Part shown: positions 11,871 through 25,265 of the stretch, in pieces
Numbering within the stretch: position 1 is the stretch's first letter
Layout of the letters: every line of letters begins with the position of its first letter
Source of the DNA: Larus michahellis
Taxonomy: Eukaryota; Chordata; Aves; Charadriiformes; Laridae
Length of the DNA stretch: 64,000 nucleotides
Direction of reading: 5' to 3'
Assembly (NCBI RefSeq): GCF_964199755.1
Contig: NC_133930.1
Location: 55,829,962-55,893,961 of the forward strand
Made by a program: the position numbers and the translations under genes
The notes under the pieces: model-generated
The model's input: the letters and a program-made list of their open reading frames with translations, nothing else
Database searches by the model: none
Told to the model about the DNA's origin: nothing

Positions 11871-13894
11871 ATAGGAGAGTCGTATACTTTCAGTCATATA
11901 CTTTCACTGATATACTGTCATCTTTCCGTGGTTTGAGGTTTAGGGAGAAACTGTATCCTCACCTTTGTGTTTATTAGCCCATGATGGACTTCCATTAATT
12001 CATCTAATGAAATCTAAACAAATTGACATCGGTACTCAGTGGTGATGCAGCATGACCATCACGTGTGACGTAAGAACACACAAATATTCATACGGAGAAT
12101 GGCTAACACTATGATAATCCCAGGCAAATGTGGACCTGGTGCTAGACACACGTTTACAAATAAAGTCATCACCGATTTTGCTGAAAATGTTCCAAAACTG
12201 GACTAAAGCTGGTTGTTCTTGTTTTCAAAACAACTCACCAACACAATGATCTGCCTTCATGACCTATGTTATGAGTAACACATGAAGATTATTGAGAGAG
12301 TGTTGTCATAAGGAGTGTTGGCAGCTACGGACCTTCACCTACAGCCTTTTGCTATGAACACTTCCTCTCCCCCTGCCCTGTCCCGACAGAAGATGGCTGT
12401 CATCTCTTCAGCTAAATTGGGGAGACTCAAATTATGACTGCACTTTGAAGTGGGTGCTGCCTTAGTCATCCCTGGTGTTGAATCCATGCATTTACAATGA
12501 AGCCTCTATAGGCGATACTCTGTAAGGGCTAAACTCTTTTAAAAAAGCCCCCAAAAGCTAAAACAATTAAAGCAGGGAAGAAATACTTAAAAGCTCAGTA
12601 ATTCACTTTCATACCTTCAACAATCTGTCTTTTGATGGGAAACACTTCCTACAATTGCAGGGATACTCACCTGTCCTTGGGCTATGCAAACGTTGGAAAA
12701 AAAGATTAGTCCAATCTGCTGTACGCAAGACTCGTGTTTAATCCAGGATGTGGCTGATACCGTTCACACTGAATTTACATAATGCTGGAAACAAAGGGTG
12801 AGCAAATCCAGCTGCCATGCCTTCTCTCTCTTTCTTGTACATAACCTATTACATGAGATGACTGATCAAATTTTTAAAACCTTTAAAAGGCTTTAGGTGC
12901 CTGCTTCTTTTTTTATTATTGTCCTAATTTTTAAGTGTAAGACATTTCAAACAGCAAACATTTTCACGCAAATTGCTCATGTTCCTAGCTCAGCAGTTTG
13001 GACAATGTTTTATTGGAGGGGAGGAGCAGGAAGGGGGAAGGGCTTCAGCCAGATGCACCATTACATTTAGATGCTACTGACCCAGATACTGTGTTCAAAG
13101 ACACTGAAGGTTGCATGAACATATTTGATTTGTGTGTTTAAGGACATAAATACAATATGAATATGAAGTCCTTTAAAACTCTGAATGTAGGACAGGTTTC
13201 CATAGCTTGCTGATCACGTGTAGCTGCCACTGGCTTCCTTGGAAAATGTACATATTTAGCATCTGGAAATCAGACTACTTCTGTTAATTTTTTCAGCTTC
13301 AGGTCCTGGACACTAGAGTTTTGCTTATTATTCTCTATGCATGAGGAACACGGAATCGTAAAGCTAAGAAAGAGAAAAGAAACAAGCTATTACTGTGGGG
13401 TTTTTTTAACTCAAATAATTTCTAGTCAGTCATTAAGTCCATTTTCTTTTGATCAGCTTTAGTAATGTTGTCAACTCCTAATTTTCCAGGAAAATACAAA
13501 AAATTCTGTGTGTGGTGAAATATGCCCCAATGAGTTTGCTTCCTACTGTCAGAAAGTACTTAATTAAAGTAAGAGAACTGAGATTTTAAACAACATGCTC
13601 ATTATAATGAAAGGGCTTGGGATACTGAAAGGGTGGAACAACACCAGCAAGAAGGCATCTCTTTTGTCTGTCAGTTATTTTGTTCTAAACAGGATGACTC
13701 AGGGCATGAGCCACAATAAAAGCTGGCAATACAGAGGAAGATGTTCTACCTCCCTGTTGTCTACTGGGCTAATCTTTCAGTGCCTAGGAATGGCTGGAGC
13801 TTTCATCCTGTGCCACTGGCTGGTTTTATCAGTGTTGTCTGTGGAGGATGACTTAGCACTGTCTGTTACTGTGTCAGTGCTTGCAAAATTCCCT

Positions 13895-14015
13895 TCCGGC
13901 AAATAAAACCACCAGCAGCAATATTTGTTTCTTGCCGGCCTGCTGATTAACGAGCAGGTCTGGGCCAGCATTGCTCTGAACGTAAACATCCATCTGCCGT
14001 TCAATAATTTGTATT
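13895..14015. promoter_or_regulatory. possible conserved non-coding element with a small palindrome
   Basis: A repeat-free stretch with more even base composition than its flanks, containing the inverted repeat CCTGCT (13,939-13,944) and AGCAGG (13,953-13,958) around GATTAACG. Function unknown; evidence is indirect. Confidence 0.15.
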
Positions 14016-17000
14016 AAAAAATCAGTGTTGACGGCTCTGTGCAAACTTGCAGGAGGTGTATGTTATAAAAGCTTTGTTTAAAATAAAAGTATGATTTACC
14101 CCAGCTGGGCATGAGATCTGGGAGTCGTGTGGTTAGAGCTGCGTACCTGTGATGGTTCCTGCTTACCATGGTGACATAGGGCTACCGCCTGGCTGGGGCT
14201 GATAGCTGCGGGTGTATTCTGATTATTGCTAGTACTGCAAGCCACAAGCACCTAAGAAACTGCAGTTCTGAAGCAGTTCGAACATACAAACCAGGGAAAT
14301 CCCGGCTCTTTCAAAGCAAAGGAGAGGGGAGGAGGCCCATTGGCAGTGAAGACAGGATTCCACCCTTGGTGTTCATCCACAGTTTAACCTACGTGTTACA
14401 AGTTGGCAGATCTCAGCCACGTAGCTTGTGGAATAATTTATATCTGCAGATATGAGTCTTGAAGAAAATGCTCCATATAACTCTGGTCTCACCTTGCACG
14501 AACGTAAGAAGTCCTCCGATTTCTTTTGAGAACCATCCTTTCTGCTTGCAGCCGGAGGTAATGTATAGGTTCCCTTTACTGCTGCTTGTGGTCACTTTCC
14601 TTCTAGCTTTAGTCAGAGCTTGTCCACTCCATTTATATTTGGGGTTTAGCTGCTGGACTTGTTTTCTCTTTTTGTAATGAGCCAAGTCAGTTCATAAAAG
14701 CTAATGTGTCTGCCTGTGCTGGCACAAGGGGAAACTGCAGGAGTGTGCAGTCAGCAGTAGGAAGGGGAAAGATGGGAAAGGGAAGTAATATTATACAATA
14801 TTGTTACCTAGCCTTTCTAGAGCTCTCCTGCTCTCCCCTAGTCTTGGTTATCTAAAGTAATTCTGTGTTCTCAGCAGGTTTTGCTGCTTTCATGAGAAAG
14901 GGACTTTTATTTTCTAACTAGTAACCAATTTTTAATCCTTCTCAAAGCTTTCTCAGCCTGTGGATTTCAGCCTTTCTTAATAGCTTCTAACAAGGTACTT
15001 CAAAAAAGCTGTTTAGAAAACTCCAGTTCTTTATCATGAAAGGTTTGTTTCATTCCCCCTTCAGCCTATGGAGCTTGGCTTTACACCACTGAAGTCAGGG
15101 GGCTCTGCTGTTCTATATTGGTTGGGAACCTAGCAGCCAAGAATCTGCTCCACTAGTCTTCCTAAGAAATTTACTTCAGAAGTGCGATTTATAAAGACAA
15201 GACTATTTCAACCCCTATTATACTGTTCACATCACAATGCTATGTAATTCCACCTCTAAAGATTTGCTTCAGAATATTTCCTTCTAACAGTTTTTCTTAG
15301 AGTAGCATGACGGGAGTGACTCTACAGCCAAGCAGCTGTTCTGAACGATAAAGAGCATAATTTTTGCCACCAGCACAGCTGTTTTATTCCTTGGTTCCTT
15401 AGGAACTCCCAGGCAAATGTCATCCAGTCCTGGCAAACACTCACCAGTTCCTACAGTTTTTGTATCCCATTTCTTTATAATGCCTCTACCTATGACAATG
15501 CTCCATCAGCAGACAAAAATCAGCTTATCTTTTCCCTTGTTGTGAGGACTGCAGCAAAATGCTCGTTTTGCTGCTGCCTTTTGATGTTCTCCCTTGACAG
15601 AAAATGTGTACTTTGTCTGGATTATATTTATTTTTCCTGAGAGGATACTATAGGGAAATAATAAATGTAATGTCCAGGGAAAGAGTCGTTCTCCCTGTTT
15701 CCATACTATGAGGACAGTGCCAAGGAGAGGGTGAACTACAGCCCTGCCTGTGGATACATTACAAATGCCAACAGTTCAGACTATCTTTTAAAGTCATTTA
15801 TAATCAGGCAGCCCCCATTGATTCCCATTCAGAATCAGAGCCTTATTATGCAAGGTACTGCCAAACAATTAACCAAGAAGAGAAGCAGATGCTTACATGG
15901 AGCTTATTCATACCTAGAGAGCTTATGTAATTTCTGGCATCTCCTGTTTCCAGCTGGACTATAAACAATGTTAAACATTTACATCTTCAACATTTTAATT
16001 GCTCTCCATAGGAATCCAAATGAGATATGTGCTACACCTATTATTATCCATGTTTATGAGGTGCAGGAGACAGGAATGGTGAGTTGTATAAACATTCATG
16101 AGAAGTTCCTGGCATCTACCTGTAAAAGAGGCCACTAGATCTTCTCTCAACATATGCCCTCTCCCAGCTGCATCACCTATTCCACCTGAACGAGGAAATG
16201 AACGAAGGATATAACCACATTTTGAGGGTGTAAATATTCATTCATATGTGGGCTAAAGAGATAATTTCCCCTTAAAATTTACCTGGAGTCTGTTACAACT
16301 AAATGCGTTCAAAATGCCCTTCCCTTTCTGTACCTTCTTGCCCGATACCTTTGACAGCATATCTGCTGCATGGGTATAATGTCAGCTTGGGTGAGGAGGC
16401 TGCCTGCAGACTGAGTGGTGTGCCTGTTCTCTTTGGAGATCTCTTATATACCCACAGACACCAAGGACTCCCAAGAATTTTCCTTCTAGAAGCAGCAGCA
16501 AAGTTGTGACCAACGAGAGTGTGGACAAGCAGGTAAGCAAAGTGGTGGGGAAAGGATGAGTGAGTTTTAAAAGCAACTCAGGTGCAGGGTTTTTGGGCAG
16601 TTTACCGGGGCAGATCAAGGCATGGATGTGGAGCCCTGGGAGGACAATGAAGTCCTGGGCTGAAGTTGGAAGCGTGCCCAAATGGAAAGCATGCCACTTC
16701 AGAGTAGAAAACCCTGTTTGCTCATCTGGTAGTCCACGTATCCTGGTCATGTCCTGTGGGAAAACGAGTTTTACCAGTCATGTGCTACAGATGTGTGTGT
16801 TTTTATTAATAACTTCTGAACCCATAGTCCAATTACAGTCAAATTTGACAGAGACAGCAATCACAAAGATACGGCATTCCTTCACATTTTAGGAAAATAC
16901 GTGGATGGGTGTCAGAGTGACTCTTATCAGCATGCTCACTAAGGGAAAGGCTGCACTAAACACTGATAAACAGCAAAGGCTGCACATGGGACAGAGATGC

Positions 17001-17612
17001 TGCCTGTTCCCCAACCACTGGAAAGCTCTAGCCAGAGCCAAACTTAACTGACCAGAAAAACTCACTCTACAGTCAGTTTACTGGTGTCTAATAAGGAGCG
17101 TGTTGACAAAGTAGCTTTCATACAACTGTTAAAAAATCAAGCAACTATAAGGCTATAAGTCACACGTCCAAACGCACCAGGGTTTATGAATTCTGCTACT
17201 TCTGAAACTAGTTCTCATGATTCAAGATATAGGATCCAAAGGGGGCAGCATCATATGTTCATATTTTTATGTCTATTCAAAAAAACACCTCAATTCAATG
17301 TATCCAGGCACAAGCAGTTAACCCATCCTTGTTCACATTTCTACTCACAAGAGTAAAAAGACCTAAACATCTCAGGAGCAAAAGTCACTGGAATGCCTTG
17401 GATTTCAGCAATTTTCAATCTTTTGTTTCCTGAGCATTTTTTAAGTGTTTGAGATTTACATGAACATAACAAGGGCTGTGCTGTGCCCCTTGCATGGAGT
17501 CTGGGAAATGAAAGGGCTACGATAAAATGTTATCCGGACAACATTAACATGACTCCAGAATCTCTGACGAACATTTCAGGAGATAGTTAACAGACACTGA
17601 AGTCCAGCCTTG

Positions 17613-17646
17613 CTATTCCCACTCTCATTCCCATTCCCATCCCCAT
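17613..17646 (+). repeat. short CATTCC-type hexamer repeat
   Basis: Imperfect copies of CATTCC/CATCCC follow one another for about 34 bases (for example ATTCCCATTCCCATCCCCAT). Confidence 0.75.
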
Positions 17647-20109
17647 CTAACAGAATTTCTCAGGGTACCACTGACTTTTAGGTTCCTGCCAGAGCTGTAC
17701 TGGCTGTCAATTACTTCCAGAAGTTTTTGAAAAGATCTAGATCTGTCCTGATCTAGAGGGTAGTTTCTCCATCCAGGTAGTCAACATGCAGTCTTTGCTA
17801 GAGATTTTCTGATTTGTCAGCACTTTAATACCTTACAAATGCAAAACCTGACAATATCTTTCACTCTCCATGTTGTTATGATCTGAATTTCATTTTACAT
17901 TTAGCAACGGTACTCAGGAGGTGTCTGTTCTAGTTTTGATCTGCTTTTCCCTATTTGAATCACAAACTGGAGAGGAATACAGAAATACCACCTCTGAATT
18001 CTCAGCCTGATGAGCCAATGGTTAGTAAGTTAGATTTTTAAAACAAATCTCTTCCCAACGCAATATTGAAAATATATAAATACAGATAAAAACAAGTTAA
18101 GCAAATATTTTTCAAACTTTCTGTGTCTGAAAGGAAACCCAAGCCCCATAGACTACCACAGCAGAATTGTCCAAGATGGTTGTATTTCTCTGCACAGTCT
18201 GCAAGAGGATCCTTTGGATGGACCTTTCCCCATCATTGCATCCCTTGTCTCTGTGCAGATCATCTGAGGCAGCCAGAAAAGAGGAACCCTACTTGTCTGC
18301 ATCTTTACAATGGTCCATAGATGTGACCCAATGCCAGTAAAGCGACTGTACCACCAGCTCATACTCTTTCTGGAGGATATTATCCCTTTGAGGCAAGTGT
18401 TTCCCGCTGACCTCAATCCCTGTCTAAAGTGCTGGGGATAAACAGTACAACCTGTTTTTCTGATTATTATGAGAAAATTAATGAGAAAAAGTAGTTGTGA
18501 TTTGTGAGTCAACACATGCTGAATATTTTAATCCTTCTATTTCTGTGGTGTTTTTGCCATCCTACAGCTCTGCAGCATGGTATGAGAGAAAAAAAATATG
18601 CAGGATAATGCAGGCCTTAAATAAATTTTCCATATTTTAAGTCTGATTTTCTAAGAAATCCCAGCTAATACTAAAGCACTGACTATCCATCTGCTTCTTT
18701 CTACTGGGATGAAACTCTAAACATGGGCTGATTGACTTGTGGTCTCAGTCCCTAAATATAAAGTTTATAGAATAGTCTTGTTGGCAAGGAGAATAGTGCC
18801 ATCTGCCCATAGGATGTTCACACTGCTCTCTCAAAAAGCAGACTTATTTAGTACGTACAAATCCACAGTGACAAAGGAGAGGAGGGCGTGCGTTCATTTG
18901 GTGTGCAAATGCTGACTCTGCACAGTCGAAAATAGCTTGCGATGGGCCAGCCTGCTGCGCCGGAGGTCTGGAGCATCACTAAAGGTTATGGAACAGGTAT
19001 GCAAAGCAGAGGCAGTGAAGATCAAGGGTAAGGGCTTGAGTGGCTGGCATTTCCAGACCCTCAGACTTATTACCTCAGAAACAGGAATCTGCAGCATCGG
19101 CAAACAAATTTGCTTGCCTCTTGTAACACCTGAGGAAAGCCAAAAGGGAGCTTGCAACAAGAACTAATACTGAGCAATGCTCCTGATTCCCTCAAGTGCA
19201 GAGCTGCTTCTTTAAGAGAATTGTGCTATCTGCCCATAAGATTTTACACTGCTTTTGCATTTCGAAAGTTGAGTGCCAAGCAGCTGGATCTTTCTAGTTG
19301 CTCACTTTTGCCAGTTTGTGGATGAGCTTTCCACAAGGCAGTAACATGTCAGGCAAGATGCAGTCACGAGGAAGCTGGAGGAGAAGGAGAGAGCTTCCTC
19401 AGAATGCTGACTTTTATACTTTTTAGATTCAGACCAAGCAGGGAGTGGAGGCTTTATTCCGCGTGGTGAAGCTGACACTGCCAAACTGAAAACGCCTCGT
19501 GATATCTGGGCCAAAGTGCTGCCATGGAGGATATTGAACATGATCTCCTCCACAACCTCTTTAGGTTTTTTACTTCTCAATGGAGGTAGAATAAGTATAA
19601 AAATATAGCTTGTCCTATGCACATCTAAGCAGCATAAAAAGTCTGCAAGGAGAAGAAGCTCTACAAAAGAAGCTCTACAGTCCTAAACAGCCTCATGCAG
19701 GTACTCAATAAAGCATCTTCTCTATTCTCTGTTTGAGCAACCTAAAAAAGTAAAAAACATTCAGCTATAAACTGCCAGCCAAGAGCTGCCAAACTTCATT
19801 TTGCCAGAGCATCAGTGATTGCCTGAATTACAGAGAGAACTAGTGTGTATGAGACCAGATAGCTTACAAGGAGGCTTTGCACCCACTCTATTGTCTCAGT
19901 TCAGACACAAATTTTATTTTGGTTTCCTTATTTGACCCTCTGAATTAACTGCCTTTGGTAAAATACTGCAGTCAAGATTTTAGAGTCACTGGACTCTTCC
20001 TTGAATTCCTTCCTGGGATTTATACAGATTGATATGCTGTATTCACAGCATAGCTTAACGGTGGAGAGAATTTTTATTCCAAGCCAGCACTGGTGTTAAC
20101 CTGCTGGTG

Positions 20110-20470
20110 TGAGTTTGATTTGGTCATTGTGTTACTTTAATCTTAAATAAGTATAATCAAAAGAAGTATAGCTTTGAAGAAACTTTTTCTTGATTTTATA
20201 GTTAATCATTTGCGTAAAATTGGTCCTAAGTTTCCATGTCTAATGTAAGCAACGTGAGTCAAGGCATTATAGGCACGTGTAGAGGACATCAGTGAATTCA
20301 TGTAAAAGCCTCACCAGCACCCTTAATTAGCCTCCAGATCTTACTCTGTCTTTTAAAAAATGCTAACTGTGTCATTAATGCCTATAATTAAGGGGGAATA
20401 TAACTCCAAAGAAATGATTTAGTGGCTAAAAATAACAACTAGCTGTGTCATGAGATAAAATACACTTCAG
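20110..20470. promoter_or_regulatory. possible AT-rich conserved non-coding element
   Basis: Clustered TAAT-core words (AGTTAATCATTTGCG, CACCCTTAATTAGCC, GTCATTAATGCC, TATAATTAAGGGG) lie in a stretch without repeats, CpGs or open frames. It is a candidate enhancer only. Confidence 0.2.
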
Positions 20471-20834
20471 CTCCCTGTGATTACACCATCAGCAAAGGGT
20501 GGGGAAAAAAGACATATTCTCCCTAAGCAAATGCAAAGCTTCAAAGGCAATAAGAGCCTGTCAACCTGCTAATCTCAAGTGCTACCAGAATTGGAACTGT
20601 CAGGAAGCACTAAATACTTTGCCAAGAAATGTTTTTCCTCAGTAGACATAATAGCATCGAAAACACTGAATACTCCACATCAAAAAACCCCACATCACAA
20701 CATCCAAACTGAATTCCATGCCTGCCATCTCTCTCTTCTTTTACTTATATTAGTGATTGTATTCCACTATAGAATGAGCACAAAAGGAAGATTATCTGTT
20801 GAAGTTGGATGACATCTTTCAGTCAGCGTCACTT

Positions 20835-20925
20835 AATCACAGAATAACAGAATAATTCAGGTTGGAAGGGACCTTAGGAGCTCTTGAGTCCAACCTTCTC
20901 CTCAAAGTAGGGTCAACCCAGAAAG
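20835..20925 (-). mobile_element. CR1 LINE 3' end fragment, short
   Basis: The plus strand reads AATCACAGAATAACAG, GGTTGGAAGGGACC and GAGTCCAACCTTC, the reverse complement of the CR1 3' UTR. Only about 90 bases are recognisable; any 5' continuation is too diverged to see. Confidence 0.8.
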
Positions 20926-23384
20926 CAAATCACAATATATAACAACGGCTGGGGAAACTGTCCCAGATCACTCTTGAGTTAATCTGCCTTTAAAGGTCAA
21001 CAGAGCAGTACAAACATTATGCTGGAGTAATAGGGAGTAAATAGGGCTTTCTTTAGCTGCAACAGTACCACGTAGGAAGCAAGAATTGTACCAGTGTTGT
21101 GGCAGGGGGTTACATGTGGAAGGCATTAGGAAGGGGAAGTAGAAGGATAAGGAAGTATTCTTTGCTTGACGGAAAGCAACAGAGTTTGCTGGGTTGCATG
21201 GTGTGGCCTGTGAGAGGACATGTGGTGGCCGGGTAAAACAGGAAGCAGTGAAATCTGCTGAGCTTTAGTTACTGAGGTGGTAAATTCCAGAAAAGGGGCA
21301 AAGAAGTTTTGTGCCATTCCTGCCTCAGACTAAGAAAAGTTCACTGAAGAAAGTAATGCTGCGATGAATTATCCCAAAACCTTGCCTGTGGGATTTGTAT
21401 TTTCCATCCAACTGAGAAGTTAAATTCAGACAACTTCTAAATTCTTACTTTCTCCTGAGCTCTTCCCAAAGAAAGACTTACAAAAAATTAGCAAAGCAGG
21501 TATAGCACAGGGTGACACGGAGAATGGAAGTAAATGCCAAGGAAGGTATGTTGTAAAGCAACAAATATGTAATAACTACCGATAAAGACTGGTGGGTGAG
21601 TCATGGTGATGCTCTTGTGGATGCCATAGTTTCATCATTATCTTCTCTTCCAGATCCACCCCCACAAAAATTAGTAATGAAACCATGAAGGACCGAAGAA
21701 GCTATCCAAGTGTACACTAACTGAACATCTGAGCCAAAAGTCAAATATTTGACATCAACTTTGGTAAACTGTTACTTTGCATCACATTGGATTTAGCATT
21801 GTTTATCCCCAGGAACACCCATAATACATTGCTTGTATTAGGATAGGCTCAAGAAAAGCAGAGAAACCATGTCAGAATCTCAGTCTCTGTGATTATTCTT
21901 ACCACAAATGAAAAAGAAAGTTTCAGAGTAGAGAGCAACAGAAATTCTGGGTACAGCCTTGCAAACTGAATTTGGTTGCAATCAGAAGCCTTTAATTTCT
22001 TTAGAACAACCTTTGTATCAGTGAACCTAAATAATGTGTGAATCCAAATAAAAAAAGGTTTTGAGTAAGACCTCTGCGTTCTTCTGTAGAGCCATAGAAA
22101 TGGTGCCTGTGCCCTTATGAAACCATCCTGTGGCCCCTATGTTGACAGCCCATGTTTTATAACAACCAGAGGATGGCTGTTTCACGTGACTGGATGAACA
22201 GCCAGATAATTCCGTAAGGCAGAACACCTTCCATCTCACTTGGAAGGCATATTCTAAATGCAGATAACAGCTATTTATCCTACAATGTTCTCCTCTTCAT
22301 TTGGCAGCAAATGCTCTGTGAGAGTTGAGTAATCCATACTTTCTGCGGGCCTTTGGTGAACTCTAGTAACCCTTCTGCCTGCCGCTACTCACTTGTCATG
22401 GACTGAACAGGCAGGTTCAGAAATTCCCTTGGGGGCTGGCACTGCTCAGAGCCACAATTTTGCAAACAGTTGTTGATCTGGGTGTCTTCCATTGCACTAG
22501 AATAACCCCAGGAACACGGGACAAAAACACCCATTGATAAACGCCTTCCCAGGGAGGCCACATACACAACAATAGCATATGTTCTGCATTTAATTATGAT
22601 TTTGCAAACATGCATTGGTAGTAAACACAGCAGCTAAGCGATAACTGTACATGCAAGCACAGGCAATGAGGGGGTCCTGTTAAATAAAGCACATCTACTG
22701 AAAATTGTACCTATTAACTTAGCTCTTACTTGCAGCTAATTACCGTAACTTCCAGGGCACGTTGGGCCATGTTAAATCAGTGATTTCTATTTGTGTTAAT
22801 TGCCATTATTCAATCTACATGAAATACCCTCTGTATCTTCTTTGGTCAAATATGAAATCTGGGCACAATAAGGGGCAGCAAGCACTAACAGAGTAATTCA
22901 GATTCAAGTCCAGTGCCGCTAGCAGTTAGACAATATACCATAAATACAATTACAGTAAGAAATGGTTCAGCTAGATCTACTGTTGAAGTTAGAGCAGCCA
23001 ATACAGCAAGCAGCTGAAAAGCTTGTACTAGTGTGATTCTTGTAAAAAAAAAAAATTAATATAATGTGTATGCAGATATATGTAGATCTAAGTATACAGC
23101 TACATATTTAACTGTGCTTTTGCATGCAGAAATGTCACCAAAATGTTAAAGGCCTAAAAGGAATTCCTTAACTATGTTTTTTTCATTGGCATCATGCGTG
23201 GCCTGGTCAGTTATTATGACCGTCACAAGCCGTAAAATGTTCACTTTATTTTTTGATATGGTATAGTTTTGTTCCTGGATCTTGACCAAATATTCCTGTA
23301 ACCTAAAAAGATCCATTAAGGTCTCAGGATTCGCAATAGACAGTTCTGAATAGCCCAGAAAGTTCCCATGTGCAATCCACGCAA

Positions 23385-23665
23385 GAATCATGGGATAATC
23401 TAAGTTGTAAGGGACCATGGGAGGTCTCCGGTCCTGCTCAAATGTGGGTCAGCCCTGAGATCAGACCAGGTTGCTCAGTAACTTGTCCAGTCACAGTCTG
23501 AAAACCTCCAAGGAGGTTTTTTCAGGAGAAAGGCACAGCCTTTCTGAGCAACCTGCTCTGCTGCCTGGCTGTCCTCATGGTGGTAGAGTTTCTCCTTATA
23601 CCAATCTGGACATCTCCTGTTTCAAATTATGCTTGTTTCCTGCCTTCCTGCCATGCATTCCTCTC
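23385..23665 (-). mobile_element. CR1 LINE 3' fragment, old
   Basis: The minus-strand CR1 3' region is recognisable on the plus strand from TAAGTTGTAAGGGACCATGG through CAGGTTGCTCAGTAACTTG, AAAACCTCCAAGGAGG and GAGCAACCTGCTCTGCTGCC. It decays toward 23,665. It is diverged, with no open frame, and belongs to an older CR1 subfamily than the 45 kb copy. Confidence 0.8.
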
Positions 23666-25014
23666 ATCTTATTCAAGTTGCGAAAGTCAACAGCTACGAC
23701 TCTGACATTAAACCTTTACCAGTTTGCAGACTCCCTGTTTTTCCAGTGGAAGTACAGATCCCTGTATGGCAAATTTAAGCCTTCCGAACAGGTAGTGATT
23801 TCCTGTAGTCCCCTGACAAGTTGTTGAGGACCACCAGCTGGAAAGCACTGTCAAGATACATTCCCAATTAAAGGAAAGAATGGCCTGTCAAGTTTCAGCA
23901 CAGAAGACTGGGGAGCAAAAGGGTAGACCACCAGTCTAAGTGGAAAGATGAGACTCAGCAGCAGATGGCTAGCAATGGAGAAACCTTAACATTAGCGGCT
24001 GAAGTAATTTGATTAAGCTGGAGAGGAAAAAGTTGTAAGAGAGAGAACATCACCTCTGTTCACTAATGAGAAAAAGCTGGCACCCAGACTGCTGTAAATC
24101 AGTTGAGCTCTGGTTCATTCAGTGGAGATATATGCCTCTTACACTACCTCAGGATTAGGCCTGAAATGTCTTATTCCCTAAGGAGCTATTCCTTGTCTCA
24201 TTCTATGTATCATCTTCCATGTGCTGGCACATTATACACCAGCAGGGAGTTGCTTGTTATGTCTTTACAGTGCTGTATTGCATGGTAATTCATTGCTCAC
24301 TGACATGTCAGAAATTTTTTTAATGATGTGCCTCTGCTGCTGTAAAATAGGGTGAACTCTGAATATTAGGTTTTATTTACATTCAGCATTCATTTAGATC
24401 AGGTGGCAAACCCATTGTCCTCATAACACAGCTCAAATTCATTTTGCCACATTCCTGCTGTTTGATCAAATAATCATTATTAATTTTTCCTTCTTCGGCA
24501 CAAGCCAAAGGTGGAAAAGTCATTACAAGGAGAAACAGTTCTGACAAAAAGTTTGTACGATGCTAGAAGGAGCGCAGGCAATCTACTTCTGCCACTGTTT
24601 AGTGAGATTGAATGAGACATTAAACAGCTCTTACTTGTCTGCGGAATGGAAGGAAAGAGTGGAAGGATCATGCTCAGGTTTAAAATAAGAGCTATCCCAG
24701 GGATATGGTAGTCCGTATTTACATTCTATGTCATGCTGAACTTGCAATCTGATGCAATTCTGGTATCAGTCACCAAGCCAAAAGTCATTCCATGATATCG
24801 CTCTAGATCTTTAATGACGTCCCCTGTCTAGGCAGGTACTTACTTACATTCTAAACTCTCACTTCAACAGGATCACTCACATGCTTCCAAGTTAAGACAC
24901 ATGCTTGACTGTCTTGCAAAATCATGGCTGAGTTTTATTAATTTCTAAGTCAAACTAAGTAAAGACTGTCACAGATTAAAAGGATTTATGTTGGCCCCTC
25001 AAACTAGGTGCAAA

Positions 25015-25265
25015 CAGGAAATGGAATGAAGCTGAGTCAGGGGAAGCTCAGATTGGACATTAGGAAAAGGTTCTTACTGAGAGGGTGGTCAGTCACTGGC
25101 ACAGGCTCCCCAGGGAAGCGGTCAACAAGCCCGTCAAATTTCAAAGAGTGTCTGGACGACACACTTAGTCATATGGTTTAGTTTTAGGTAGTCCTGCGAG
25201 GAGCAGGGAGTTGGACTCAACGATTCTTATGGGTCCCCTCCCACTTGAGATATTCTATGATTCAA
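25015..25265 (+). mobile_element. CR1 LINE 3' fragment, old
   Basis: The plus-strand order is AGATTGGACATTAGGAAAAG, CTGAGAGGGTGGTCAG, CACTGGCACAGGCTCCCCAG, GTCTGGACGACA, GAGTTGGACTCAACGATTC, GGGTCCCCTCCCACTTGAG and ATTCTATGATTCAA. This is the normal CR1 3' order. It carries many substitutions and no open frame. Confidence 0.85.

Larger units (their letters stand above)
11871..20834. other. intergenic DNA, nothing recognised apart from simple repeats
   Basis: No element or gene was identified. The frames at 13,595-13,906 (+), 16,382-16,750 (-) and 16,560-16,892 (+) lack coherent splice context or family motifs. A CAG|GTAAGC donor-like site lies near 16,531. Confidence 0.4.

Noticed and set aside
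13595..13906. 103-codon plus frame ending next to AATAAA
   Set aside because: The stop codon overlaps the AATAAA itself and the splice context is mediocre; there is no homology that I recognise.
16382..16750. 122-codon minus frame with a leucine-rich stretch
   Set aside because: It overlaps an equally long plus frame and has no family motif; chance openness is likely.
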